From contig NC_053420.1 of NCBI RefSeq assembly GCF_016859285.1, positions 30,698,545 to 30,762,544 of the forward strand: DNA of 64,000 bases, written 5' to 3'. The notes below the pieces were generated by a model, which saw only the letters and a list, made by a program, of their open reading frames with translations, searched no databases and was not told the origin of the DNA. Positions 36,860 through 48,290 of the stretch are shown here, piece after piece; the first letter of the stretch is position 1; each line of letters opens with the position of its first letter. The translations under genes and the position numbers were made by a program. This DNA comes from Xiphias gladius. Its lineage: Eukaryota > Chordata > Actinopteri > Istiophoriformes > Xiphiidae.

Positions 36860-39800
36860 CTGCAAAACAAGGCCAAAGACACACACATCACTGTCTCAGC
36901 ATGGCATCACACATGATTGTAGTAGAGTAAAGCTTTAATGTCCCTGGATGGCAATTTGGCTTACAGCCAGCAGTCAACTTAATTAATACTCTTACATTTT
37001 ATCAGACAAATGTACTGTAGATCCCACCTGTTTAAACGCAGCTCCTTGTCTATCTCCTCCAGAGTCTTCCCCTTGGTTTCTGGTAACATGAAGTAGAAGA
37101 AAATTCCAGCTGCCACAGCAATCACCCCGTACAACAAAAACATCCACGACAGACCAATTGCATCTGTTGAGTAGAAACACAGTTCACTTTTTGAACTTGT
37201 GACTTATTGTACATGAGCTTGTAACTAAGTGCCAGACGCAAAAATTAATTAATCATTAATTAATTAATCACTCTCAGATGTCTATCTGAGAACATAATTG
37301 TATGGCCTCAAATATCAAAATGTTTTAAATCACTATTACATCTATTCTTTCTTTTCTAAATGCTTGCATGTTCACTCTTAGCGGTAAGAATTTGTTCAGA
37401 AATCTTCATCATATCAGTCTTACAACATATAGTCCTTTTCTAATTCTGCCTCTTTTACATTTCAGAAGTTTGTCTTTTCAATAAGAAATAAATAATGTTT
37501 ATTTTGATTTTTGGACTGCTCTTAAATTTACTTTCAGGCAGCAATATATTTTTCTTAACTCAAAGTCCTACACAGACAATGTCCACCCGCAAAGGTGTTT
37601 TCATGTCATTGGCTTCTCACTCTCCTGTTTGGTTGCATCTGTTTGGATGGAACAGCTTAAACCTTTAAAATTCTTGTATACCTTTTCCTCAGCAGACATG
37701 CTGACCTGTCATACCAGGAATAGCGGATGTGTTCCATTCAGTGTAACATAGTTCTATTTCATTTAAGTTTCTCAGAGCCCAATATTTCTCTCAGGAGGTG
37801 GTGGAGGCCAAAACAGAACTTAAAGGAGAGTAATACTGCTTGCATTCATTGGGTGGCTAGACATACAACTTCAAATTAATGCTAATGTTGCTATGTATCT
37901 GTTGGATGGGTAATGAGACAGTGTTTGCTGGTAAGTACACCATATCAACTTAAAGGGTGGTAATATGTTGGTGTTGAACAGATTCTTGTAATCAAATACA
38001 CAAGGCTGGATTTTTGAAGTTGGTAATCAGACAGGATCAATAGGACTTTTACATGGTAGACATTCTGAGTTGTCAATAAATGAAAAGCAAAAGTGTAATT
38101 GATCAGTATGGCTATGATTGTGGTTGGTATTATTGCTGACTGCCTGGCTTAGTGGGGAATGTACATAGAAAAGAACTGTCATTAATATTATTAGTTACAC
38201 CTGTGTTTTTCCTATTGTGACTAGTCAAAATGTCCTCCACGAAAAGCTTGTATGGGAACTCACCAATAACATTCAAGAAAGTGGATGTGACCAACAGGTT
38301 GGCAGCCCAGTTGAAGCAGTTGGTGAATGCAAATGCCCTTCCTCTGATGGCAGCTGGAAATATTTCACTCAGGAGAAGCCAGGTCACTGGTCAAAGACAA
38401 AAGAAGAGCTCAATTTCCTAGCTCTATTAACCCACAGGAAAAGGTGAGGCTGTATATTGGATACTCCTTAAATGCTAAGCGAAGGCAACTGGACTTGCTT
38501 GAAGTTCTTGAAGATGTTTCCTGGTCATCATGTGAGTCAATAGGATCACATGGGTCAAGGTGTGGATGGGGGCTAACAACTTGAGGGTCGTTAGGGTGAC
38601 CCACCATGCTATCATGTGAGTGGCCTAGGTCACATGAGCCCTAGTGTGGATGGGTGTTCAGCTGTCTGGGGAGTGAACTTAGAACTGCATTGTAGGTGGC
38701 TGACAGGTCATGTCTGAGACCACCTCCTCTGTTTAGTGAAGGTTATTCAAGATTGACAATGATGGCTTCTTTCCCTCCTCTTTCAAACCATCGGTCTTCT
38801 CTGGCCAAAACCCGTACATAATGCATTGCTCGATAGTCATAAACCTAATGACCCTCAAGGTGTTAGCACCCATCCACACCTTGACCCGTGTTATCCTAAC
38901 GACTCACATGATGACCAGGAGGGTTAACGACTCATATTACCTCAACAACTCCCAAGTGTTGCTGATCTCACCAGAGGATAAATACCTGGAACTCCCCACT
39001 AGTCAGTTAGAACTGAAGAAACTTTTCGGATGAGAGGCAAAACGTCTCCACAAACTTCAAGCAAATACAGTTGCCTTCGCTTAGCCCTTACAATATACAG
39101 AATTTATATTGGATAACTATACATTTAAGACAGTAATGCTACACTGGGCATCTCTGCATGCTAGCACCTATGAAATGCTTATTTGGTTAGGCTGACAGCC
39201 TCTCTGAGTATAGCTTTAAATGAATATGAAAATGAATGAATACTAGCAGTTGAACTTATTTAAACTCAGAAAAGACCCATTTTGAGTGAATATACAAACT
39301 TGGTCCAAATCCAACGGAGTACGCACTGACAACAGCCATCATACACGCGAGAATGATCCAGTTCACAACTGTGCCATAGATGTTCGAAGAAGACTCTGGA
39401 CGAGGTTCCAGTGGTTTTTGTCCAGCTTTCTCAAATACTACATTTTCATTTTGTGTTTTGTTATTAAAAAGCCTTTGGCTCTCATCAAGAGGTGTGTCAA
39501 AAACTGATATATTACCATCAGTTAAATGAGGTAGATCTGTTATGTTAATGTTGAAATCGTCAGAATTACATGGCCTCTTAGCATTCATCAGTGAATGTCC
39601 ACTGAGGAGTCCAATGGTTATCAGACACAGCGCCATAATGGAACATCCAATGATGAGCAGAGGCCTCCTGCCCACCCTGTCTGAAAACACCATCGAGGTC
39701 AGAGTGGCAATCACTTTGACCAATCCCAAACCCAAAGAAGCCAGCACTGCCGAGGCGTTGCCCTGAAACCCCACTGAATGGAATATGGTGGAGGCATAGA

Positions 39801-42800
39801 AGAGGATGTTTGGCTGACCTGTGAACTGCTGAAAGAGCACCAATCCGAGCCCAATTATAGTCCGAGTTCTCATATTGTCTTTACGCTGGAACAGATACAT
39901 GAAGTGGTACTGAACCTTCTTGTTGTCCTTGCTGGAGCTGACTTTTGAGTCATCTGTGTCTTGGGTTTCAGTGGGGCTCATGAGGTCTCTTTCAGCATGA
40001 TTGCAGTCATATCTTAAAGATTCCTTAGTGCTAGATGGAAGAAACCAGATAGAGACCAGCTGAACCAAAGTTGGAAATACAGCAAATCCAAACATCCACT
40101 TCCACCCTCTCCGGGAGTCAGAAAGAATGTAGTTGAAGGAATAAGCTGCCAGGATACCCACAGTGATCCCAGCTTCGTACAATGTCACCAGGAAACCCCT
40201 GTGATCCTGGTTAACCATCTCAGACACAAAGATGCAGCAGGACATGGAGGAAATACACATGGCGAAGCCTACTGTGATCCTGCCAGCCACCAGCGCAGGA
40301 TAGGAACTGATGAGCAGGACCAGGCTGCCGGTCAGGACCAGGATGTTGCTGAGGAGCATGGTGTTCCTGCGGCCGTGGCGGTCGATCAAGCAGCCACCCA
40401 CGGTGGAGGCTAGTAGAGCTCCAATCAACAAAGAACTGACCAGAGCCTCCTGCTGGATGCATGAGAGCCTGAACTCTGCCTTCAGCTGCAACAAAGCTCC
40501 TGAGATGATGCCCAGCTCATAACCAAAGACCAGGCCACCCAAAGCGGACACTACACTGGCCAATAGGAGGATGGAGCCACCTAGGAGTAAGGAAATATTC
40601 AGGTTTATTTTTTGAGATAAGCAAAAAACAATAGTAAATATATGACTTCATGATTTTTTATCTTAGCGTTTCAACTTCATGGGATTTTCATTAGAACATT
40701 TTGATTAAAACTTTTCTGTGTGATTGTCAGACCCACCATCAGGGCTTATAGAATAGCATTTGCAAATTGATAATGGACAAATCCTATTGGCTAACCAACT
40801 TCACTTGAATGGCAAAGTGGTCTCAGACTTTTGAACCACTATATACATAGTGAACTTCTAGTCTCCACACAAATAGATATGAAATAACTACATTTAAAGT
40901 TTTCTCCTTTACATTTTATTAGAGTTTCTTTCTCTACACAAACAACTGCACAATCAAAATTTGCTCAGTTAAATGGTAGTTTGCGGCACAAACGGCATCC
41001 CTACACCTTCCGACATACAGCGAATGATAATGTTTGACGTAATCTGTAAATGCAGGACCCCGAGCAGATCTTGCAGGCCAAACATATCTGGTACCTACAA
41101 CGGCTGCCTGAACATCCAAAAACTACAGATTGAACAGAACTTCAATAACAACTCCAATTACAACTGCCACACAGGAGGTGTGGCAAGGCATCCAGTTCAC
41201 TACAACTACAAAAAGGGTAGCAGTCTACAGCCTGCCCCCACCAACCTGACTAAGGAACTCATCAATTTCTTTGCCAGGTTTGACAAGGACAACAATGAAC
41301 CCAGATTCAGTGTTTCAATGCCTGAGGGCTCCCAGGCCCTTACACTGCATATGCACTAAGTAAGGAGGAATCAACTAAGTGAAAACGTCTCGGCCAGATT
41401 GAGTACAGGGGACTTTACTCATCATGCATCATCTGCAAATGCTTTGGGAGACTGGTACTCTCTCATATCAAGATCTCCATACCAGCACCAGTTCGCCTAC
41501 CAAGCTAATAGATCAATTGAGGGCGCAATCTGCACAGCTCTCCACACTGCCCATGCTCATCTGTAGGGCATGATGCATATGTCAGAATGCTCTTCACTGA
41601 ATACAGCTAACAAGGCTAGCAAACTGGCAGCCACGCTTTATGGTGGGCCTGAATCCCAACCCAGGCAAATGGAATGCTGGATTTCCTAATCAACCACCCT
41701 CTGTCAGACTAGGCAAGCAAAGATCTTCCACCGTGACCCTGAACACCACTCCTCACAGGGTTGTGTGCTGAGCCTCGTCCTCTAATCCCTCTTCATACAT
41801 GACTGTCTAACTGCCTACAACTTCAACACCATTTTTAAATGTGCAGATAACAATACAGTTGACAGATGACATTACTAACAGAGAAGAGGTGCAGAACCTG
41901 ACAGACTGGTGCTCTTATCAGGAAATTATTGTGGACACAAAGAAAACCAGAAAAACAGTGCACAGCCAAATCTGCATTAAGGGTGAAGCTGTTGACAGAG
42001 TTCCCAACTTTAAGTTTTTGGGGATTGAAATTGTTGTTTACCCCGACTCAGTGGTGGGAAAAGCACAACAGCACCTTTAAATTCCTAAGGAAACTACAAA
42101 AAACTGCTGAACACACATTGCCTTATGCTTGCAGAATACCAATTAAGGTCTTGAACTTGAATTACAGACTGTTTGCTGTATTTACAGAAGACTCAGCTGA
42201 GTGTACTCAGCCAGGCCCTTTCCTCCAGGAATTTAGGCCTCTATTATCCTCTCCAGATGGCAGCAAGCATATAAATCCTATCTTCAAAATGTGCATTCAG
42301 GAAGCACACAGTGGCTGCAATTTACATGAACTACATTTTATGTTATGTTTTCTAACATACCACAATGGAAGACATAAGAAATAACATATCAAAACCACCA
42401 TATTAAAAACTTTTCAATATGTGCAGTTATGTTGTAGCTAATGACAGGACAGCTCATGGGTTCTGGTTGTCAGAGTAATGCAAAATGTATGTGAAGTAGT
42501 AAAAATTATCTCCATTTACACCAGATGCAACAACTTATGTGTTAATGCATCAATACTAACTATCCAATACTTTAAAGGGATCAGGCTGCATAATGAGAAT
42601 GTCTACTTTTGGTGCTTTGGTACATTTCAGTGATAATATTTTTCTACATTTAACTAAGTAAAATTTGCATGCTAGACTCAGTATTGTTATTATAATACTT
42701 CATTCATAGTATTATGAATACCCCCCCAAAAGTGCCAACTTTTATCAAAGTTTTATCAAAGTGCCAACTTTTATCAAAGTTGGCACTTTTCAGTCCAGGT

Positions 42801-43410
42801 ATAGTAAATTAGGTCCAAGTACATCCAATCTCAGAATGTTTTTTACTTTTTTATATACTGTACCTATCATATTTTAGTTAGTTTCCTCATGAATGATACG
42901 TGTTTGTCATTCCAACTGCTCTACAGCTGTTCATCACATTAACCTGTGAGTCCTTTATGTGCAGGATCTATTGACAGAAATGCAAATGAGGCAGACCCGA
43001 ATCCAAATGGAAGCTGTTGAATCTCAGTGCAGATTGTCTGTCTTCCATATGTGGAAAAATTAAGCTTGCACATACACCATTCGGCCACAACATTAAAACC
43101 ATTAATTGGTTTTAATACTGTGGCTGATCAGTGTACAGTACATACATAGTGACAGAAAACCTGACAGAGAGTTTAATTTTCTTTGTTCATTTGATTGATT
43201 TATTCTAATGGTCTAAATGTAGTTTCAGAAACTTCAGCAGCTTCAGCACAAAAATTTGTGACTTTAAACAGGTCAAACTCGTCAACCCTGCAGGGGACCT
43301 TAATGGATTTCATTGATCTGTTACTTAAAAATAAACAGTCTGCAGAGTAAAGTTTTTTAGAATAGAATAAATAGAATGGAAAAATAAGCATTTACAAACA
43401 ACTTACCCAT
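36763..43410 (-). CDS. slc2a10: GLUT10 facilitative sugar transporter
   Basis: Five coding exons on the minus strand: 43410-43407, 40580-39300, 38386-38264, 37163-37028 and 36859-36763. Splice phases all agree and give 546 residues (human GLUT10 has 541). Visible features are [15 protein letters not shown] in TM1, DRHGRR at residues 68-73, VSEM and YEAGITVGI in the middle helices, QQFTGQPN at 252-259, and DRVGRR at 302-307. A long exofacial loop has N-glycosylation sites near 347, 358 and 375. They are followed by [23 protein letters not shown] and [12 protein letters not shown] before a short cytoplasmic tail. The match is closer to GLUT10 than GLUT12 ([27 protein letters not shown]). The family transports hexoses and dehydroascorbate across internal membranes; human loss causes arterial tortuosity syndrome. 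Introns 1 and 2 carry transposon insertions. Confidence 0.95.
37028..37163 (-). CDS. slc2a10: slc2a10 exon 4
   Basis: 136 bp reading [20 protein letters not shown], then [20 protein letters not shown]. It contains the PETKG sugar-transporter signature. Acceptor CTCAACAG, donor GTGGGA. Confidence 0.93.
38264..38386 (-). CDS. slc2a10: slc2a10 exon 3
   Basis: 123 bp reading [20 protein letters not shown], then [19 protein letters not shown]. Acceptor TTTGACCAG, donor GTGAGT. Confidence 0.93.
38452..39098. mobile_element. Fold-back element in slc2a10 intron 2
   Basis: The left arm (38452-38600) and right arm (38858-39098) are inverted relatives. Both begin GTATATTG at the outer edge and share GCTAAGCGAAGGCAACT, then CATCATGTGAGTC, then GTCAAGGTGTGGATGGG. 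The left arm lacks about 110 bases present in the right. The right arm includes GATGAGAGGCAAAACGTCT, a phrase of a common fish repeat, possibly Penelope-like. No transposase ORF. Confidence 0.8.
39300..40580 (-). CDS. slc2a10: slc2a10 exon 2, TM1 to TM10
   Basis: A single large exon of 1281 bp with acceptor CTCCTAG and donor GTTTGT at 39299. The split codon A|TG restores methionine in GFGPMTW. It holds most of the transmembrane core and the glycosylated loop. Confidence 0.94.
41020..42390 (+). mobile_element. CR1-like LINE relic in slc2a10 intron 1
   Basis: Antisense to slc2a10. Fragments read [14 protein letters not shown], then a CADNNTV-like active-site remnant near 41840, then [11 protein letters not shown] and [20 protein letters not shown] and [18 protein letters not shown]-terminal INPIFKM region lies near 42275. 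This is the ENDO-RT order of a fish CR1/jockey-like LINE. Broken by several stops. Confidence 0.82.
42758..42789. repeat. Perfect 14-bp hairpin
   Basis: AAAGTGCCAACTTT and its exact complement flank a TATC loop. A partial direct copy of the left arm precedes it at 42728-42742. Confidence 0.95.
43073..43135. mobile_element. Hairpin relic of a Tc1-like or MITE terminus
   Basis: Inverted arms TACACCATTCGGCCACAACA and its relative at 43108-43135 enclose ACCATTAATTGGT. This is the third member of the set at 4337 and 14228. Confidence 0.72.
43407..43410 (-). CDS. slc2a10: slc2a10 exon 1, four coding bases (ATGG)
   Basis: The start codon plus one G is followed at once by a consensus donor GTAAGT. 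Joined to exon 2 (beginning GT GGC TCC) it gives M-G-G-S-I-L-L-L. The human gene likewise has only its first couple of codons on exon 1. The 5' UTR upstream is not delimited. Confidence 0.72.
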
Positions 43411-43871
43411 TGCTTCTGTCCTATTATATAGACATTTCAGTCAGGCTGTGCAGGACTGGATTAGTTTCTTAGAAGACATCATCTGTAAAATATAACCAAA
43501 ACATAATAATAATATTAATAATAATAAAAATAATAATAATATGGACATCTCCACTTCCTGTGGTGCTTTCCTCATCTGGCACCCACAGGGAGTATTGTGT
43601 CCTGCTCATAGAAAAGACAAGGGAGCCCACAAGAGCCTGTTGCAGCCGTATCTCCATGACAACCCTCTAGTTGATTTCCATGATTTCATTAGGGAGTCCA
43701 CTTGAGATGGGCTCAAGAAGAAAGAAAGAATGTCTCCTACTAACGAGTATTAGTGTTTATCAAAGCGTGATATACTTTATCTTGTTCCTCTCAGCCATAG
43801 ATCTCCATTGTTTCCCAAAACCTATTAAAAACACATCAGTGAGCCACACTATTGGACTGGGTGACATGTTC

Positions 43872-44542
43872 CTTCATTAAAAAGAATGTGGGTAGTGTAG
43901 TTTATTCAGAAACAGCTCCACAGACTAATAATGGTGATCACTTTAACAGTCTCTGGGGTTCCTTTAAGGCAGAGGCCACTGAGCATGTTCAGGAAAGCAG
44001 TTCTGTTTTCACTGCTTCCCCAGGTTGTTGTGCTACAAATCCCAACCTCTTGACTTTGGACTGGTTTTTTTGAGAAATTTTCGATGTCTCGGACAGAGTC
44101 TGATCGATACAGTGAGTATAAATATACTGTATGTCTAATTGAAGCGGACAAAGGACTTGTCTCTCTACTTGTCTTGCTAGGTCTTAGTACTGCATTTGAT
44201 ACCATTGACCATCATATCCTATTACAGAGACTGGAAAATTTAACTGGCAAATTTAACTGGCATTAAAGGAACCGCTCTAAGCTGGTTTGGGTCCTGTTTA
44301 TCGGATCAATCTCAGTTTGTGCATATTAACGATAAATCCTCCATATACTCAAATATTAGTCACGGAGTTTCACAAGGTTCTGTGCTTGGACCAGTTCTAT
44401 TCACTGTACCAAACGTGTTCCCACGCATGCGCAACGTCTGCCTTACAAGAACTACTCTCCAAAGACTGTGAAAGTGATGCTGTTATCAGTCTGTGGAGCT
44501 GTTTCTGACTAAACTACAGTGCCCACATTCTTCTTTATGAAG
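43872..44542. mobile_element. Element with ~125-bp inverted ends enclosing an L2 LINE piece
   Basis: The left arm 43872-43998 and right arm 44417-44542 are inverted relatives. Both contain AGAATGTGGG, then AGAAACAGCTCCACAGACT, then ATCACTTT and TAAGGCAGA. Between them, 44126-44400 is L2-like RT on the plus strand (GLVSLLVLLGLSTAFDTIDH, then HGVSQGSVLGPVLFT). Either the LINE inserted into a TIR element or the element captured it. Confidence 0.72.
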
Positions 44543-44799
44543 AAATATGTAACCCAGAGTAACAGTGGCTCACTCTTGTGTTTTTGATAGAAAACATTCA
44601 TGTCAGTCAGTTATGCTATAAAACTGACCGGATTTATAGATTAAAATTTTTATAGATTATTTTCTCACAGCTCACTTTGGATATTTAAAACTCAATTACA
44701 AATAAAAAATATCTCCCATTAATTATCAATGGGAAGGATTCTGTAAGGTTTGTAGCATCATACTTTAAAATTCAGTACAATACAATTTTACCGAACCAT

Positions 44800-45450
44800 G
44801 CATCCCAGCAGTGGCCTCTGTTTGCTTTATAACTGATTTTAAAATGTAACTGATAACATTTAGAGCTCTGATGGGCTTTGTGCCTAGTTCTATTGGCGAG
44901 CTGTTAAGCCCTTAAATCAGCATCAAGAGGGTAATCCAGCGGTTTAGTACTGTACTCCCGCAAAGTTTTGATACTTGTGAGAGACAGATTAAAAACGATT
45001 TATCAAAATCAAAGCAGCAGATGCGGGTATATCCTGACTGTTTGTCCCTATGGGTCAAGGTCCAAAAATGCTAGATCCTATATCTCCCTTAGTACAACTC
45101 AACAGCATTTTCGTTAGAACCTATGCACCTGGATGCCCATGTCTGATGACAACATCAGGGTTATTTTCTTGGGCTTTAAAAAACATAAGACATTCTACAA
45201 CAGTTTTTACAGGCTAAATACAGCTCCTCACAAGAAGTAAACTGAACGTCATGTATAAAACCTGTGGAGTTCCCACAAAGCCACAAAGATGAATGTGCCT
45301 TAGCTGTCAGGGCTCCTAGACCTTCCTGTAGAGATGAGGGCAGTAAGAAGAGTCTTCTCTTTTAAACCTATTTCCTCTAAACTTATTATTAAACTCCATC
45401 TGCTGATGAAGACCATGTGTTATGGTTAAAAGCACAACAAGTGAGTAAGT
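44800..45450 (+). mobile_element. L2-type LINE 3' fragment
   Basis: Plus-strand scrap ALMGFVPSSIGELLSP near 44870-44915, followed by sequence decayed from the typical LINE C-terminus. The AT-rich tail ends near 45.45 kb. Confidence 0.55.
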
Positions 45451-45639
45451 AGACCTCCAGTGGAAATTGTTTTTTCAGCTGCTTTTAAGTGATTCTTTAA
45501 TCATTTCACGATCGTAGCTTTTTATGTGCTTTACGTATTATTCTCTTTGTGTTGTGATTTTTTGGGATTTTACTGTCTTTTTTATGGCCCTGCAAGAACT
45601 GTGAAACTTCATTTGGAAAGGTGTTTAAATGTATCATTA

Positions 45640-45640
45640 A

Positions 45641-45678
<38 letters not shown>

Positions 45679-45688
45679 GTATTAGTAT

Positions 45689-45721
<33 letters not shown>

Positions 45722-45722
45722 A
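45640..45722. repeat. (ATT)n / (AGT)n trinucleotide tract
   Basis: Uninterrupted ATT units change to AGT units about halfway. Confidence 0.96.
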
Positions 45723-47540
45723 ATTAGTATTATTGTAATAGACAGGCTAACACTAGAAAAAAACTCAATCTGAGTTATTAATGTTTTCTGATGCAGTTAA
45801 AGGATCATTTTGATCAGTAATGTTTGTGAGCAGCAAAAAAAAAAGCTCATTGCCGTCTTCAAGTCCATAAATATTAAATACTGTGAAGCATCCTTAATAA
45901 AACATTTTTAAAAAAATCACATTCCAGTTACTTTCATATGGTTTGTTGTATTACCACAATTAATTATTATTTTCATTATTAATTTAAGTGTGAAATAATT
46001 TTCTGATTCACAGATTAACTGTTAAATCTATAAACTAAAGCTGACGTCTTCATGTTGCTTATTTAGCCTGAAAAACAGAATCTCTAATATACAGAATTTT
46101 TTATCTTCGATTCTGAATCTCTAAAAGGAGCATAATTGACTATTTAAAAACACGTCTTAGTTTAATATTTCTAAACAGTAACTTTCCACTGTGCCTCAAG
46201 GCAATTTTTTGCACTTAGGCTATTTGATAGAACATTCTCAATTATGGAGACGTATTTTGATGTAAAATGATGAACCGGCTTTTGCTATCTATGCTCATTG
46301 GCAACAATGGACATGGATACTTTTTATGATCTAAAGAGGCAAAAGGAACCTGCCTGAGTGGTCTGGATCTTATCCAGCGAAGGAGAACAGATTCCATACT
46401 CAGGTTTGAGAGGCTGTTCTGTAGGTTTCACCAGCCTAGAGCTAATATGCAGAAACCACACAGTATGGGTCAATATAAAATTAGATTAGATTGCAGTTAT
46501 TTTTTTTAATTGTAGGGTGGAAAACAGTGGCAGTTAGGAATATGAAAGGACTTACATAAAGACATACTAATATGTTGTATTTCTTATGCAAAGGCACACA
46601 AAGGTTGTGCCAGAAATCAGAAAATGAAGAAGGCGGGTCCTAAGCCATATTTGAAAAACATAGAGTTTTAAGTAAAGCAACACATAACTGAGAGAATGTT
46701 CCAATACAACTTTTCTAACACGTGTTGCTTGAATTGTTATCACACTGTAGCCCTGCGGCACCAAAACATATTTAGGTGGGGGGGTGGGGGATAGTCAATT
46801 TTCTGTCAGTTACATAAGTAAATTTATCAGGACTAGTTTGTTTTTACTCTGATATTTGTCCCTTTTCTATTACAGTCATACGGTTCATTTAGCACTGTGA
46901 CCAAGTTTATACAGTGCTTTATATCAAAGCAGCAAACTACAAGACAAATATTAGTATAGCTGTCATCCATTAACCGTCCTATTAAAAAGCAATCAAGAGT
47001 AAAAGCTGGATTATCTGGAGTGGTGGAAGAAGTATTTAAATCCTTTACGCCAGTGAAAGTATCAATCAATACCATAATGTAAAAAGTAACAATCCTACAT
47101 TCGAAACCTGACTTAAGAGCAGAAGTATCATCAGTCAAATGTAGTTTAACTATCAAAAATAAGAGTATTCATCATCCAGTGTGTGAGTGTTATAATACTG
47201 ACTTTTTATTATTATTATTAATTATTATTATAATTATTATTATTATTATTATTATTACTATTAATGCACGAACATGTAAGTAGCATTTTAACGTTGTGGC
47301 AGGTCAAGGGCGAACTAGTTAAGTACTTTATATTCTGTTGGGTGGTTTAATCTATAGCAATGCATCATATTCTATAAGCTTTGTATATGTTTTATATGAA
47401 GATTCTTAATCTGCAAAGTAACTGTTACCAGATAAATGTGGAGTAAAAAGTTAAATGTTCCCCCTGAACTGTTACAGAGCGGAAGTATAAAGTGGCATTG
47501 AATGTAAATACTCCAAATTGCACCGTACTTGAGTAAATGT
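45723..47540. other. Intergenic, no gene resolved
   Basis: Contains a second ATT-type tract at 47205-47260. No coding exon supported. Confidence 0.45.
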
Positions 47541-48190
47541 ACTCAGTTACATTCCACCAGGAGGGTCTATCTCTGCAGTTTCTGCCTTTGGTTTGAAAGA
47601 CAAACAGACTCTTTGGCTGACCAGGGACCAAATCTTCTTCACAGCCCTTTTTGTAGCCGGGTTAGAGTTCCAGTTAACAGGTTTCTGCTGTGGACATGTC
47701 CAGATCCTCATCAACTCAAGACTGCCTGTCCGGAGAGGAACTGAGGCCGTCGGTCTAACGGGACGGGCAGAGGCGGCTGTCTGCTGGAACACTGTGATGA
47801 GGTCCGAGGGCACGTTCAGTCCGCCGTCAACTTGTATATTGTCGGCTACGGGACGTCCGGGGAAGAGAAATGGCACTCACCGTGATCAGCAGAGCGGGTT
47901 AAACCACTGAAGATGCTCCTGGAAAACTGCCGGCTCGCCAGGAAGTGTGAGCTACGTGGCAGCCGCGTCAAGTCGCAGGGAAGAACACTTCTTGGCGAAG
48001 TTTTGACGCCAGAGGTCGACAACTGTCCAACCAGTACGAGAGAGGCGTAACGCACGGCCCACCGCCCAGCCCGGAGGAGGTCTGACGGACCAGTTCAGTC
48101 CACTGTTGTTGGTAGAGCACCAAACCACCCCACACAGAGGGAGGTCAAGACCGTACCATGTTAGAGAGGGACACCCAACAGTTCCCGCCA
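47541..48190 (-). other. GC-rich block with possible first exon
   Basis: This stretch is markedly richer in G, C and CpG than its surroundings. On the minus strand a frame from 48055 reads MRYASLVLVGQLSTSG, then ASRQFSRSIFSGLTRSADHG. It is basic, serine-rich and lacks acidic residues near its start, like a mitochondrial leader. It reaches a strong donor GTGAGT at about 47880. A second long minus frame (47876-47547) lies beyond the donor. I do not recognise either. It could be an unannotated first exon, a promoter for the divergent slc2a10/tp53rk pair, or a GC-rich repeat (the right edge passes into one). Confidence 0.3.
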
Positions 48191-48194
48191 CGAG

Positions 48195-48290
48195 GAAGGG
48201 GAGAGGACAGACTCTGTTTTAACAGGAAGAAACCTCTGGCAGAACCAGACTCAGGGTGGGGTGGGTTGAGGAATGGAGGAGGGGGGGGCA
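48195..48290 (-). repeat. Teleost interspersed repeat fragment
   Basis: AACAGGAAGAAACCTCTGGC and AGAACCAGACTCAGGGTGG match the same repeat family as 26650-26960. Confidence 0.7.

Noticed and set aside
38217..38447. Plus-strand frame across slc2a10 exon 3
   Set aside because: Antisense shadow of the transporter exon.
43424..43434. TATA-like TATATAAT just upstream of the slc2a10 start codon
   Set aside because: It is only about 20 bases before the ATG, too close to place transcription start upstream of the codon.
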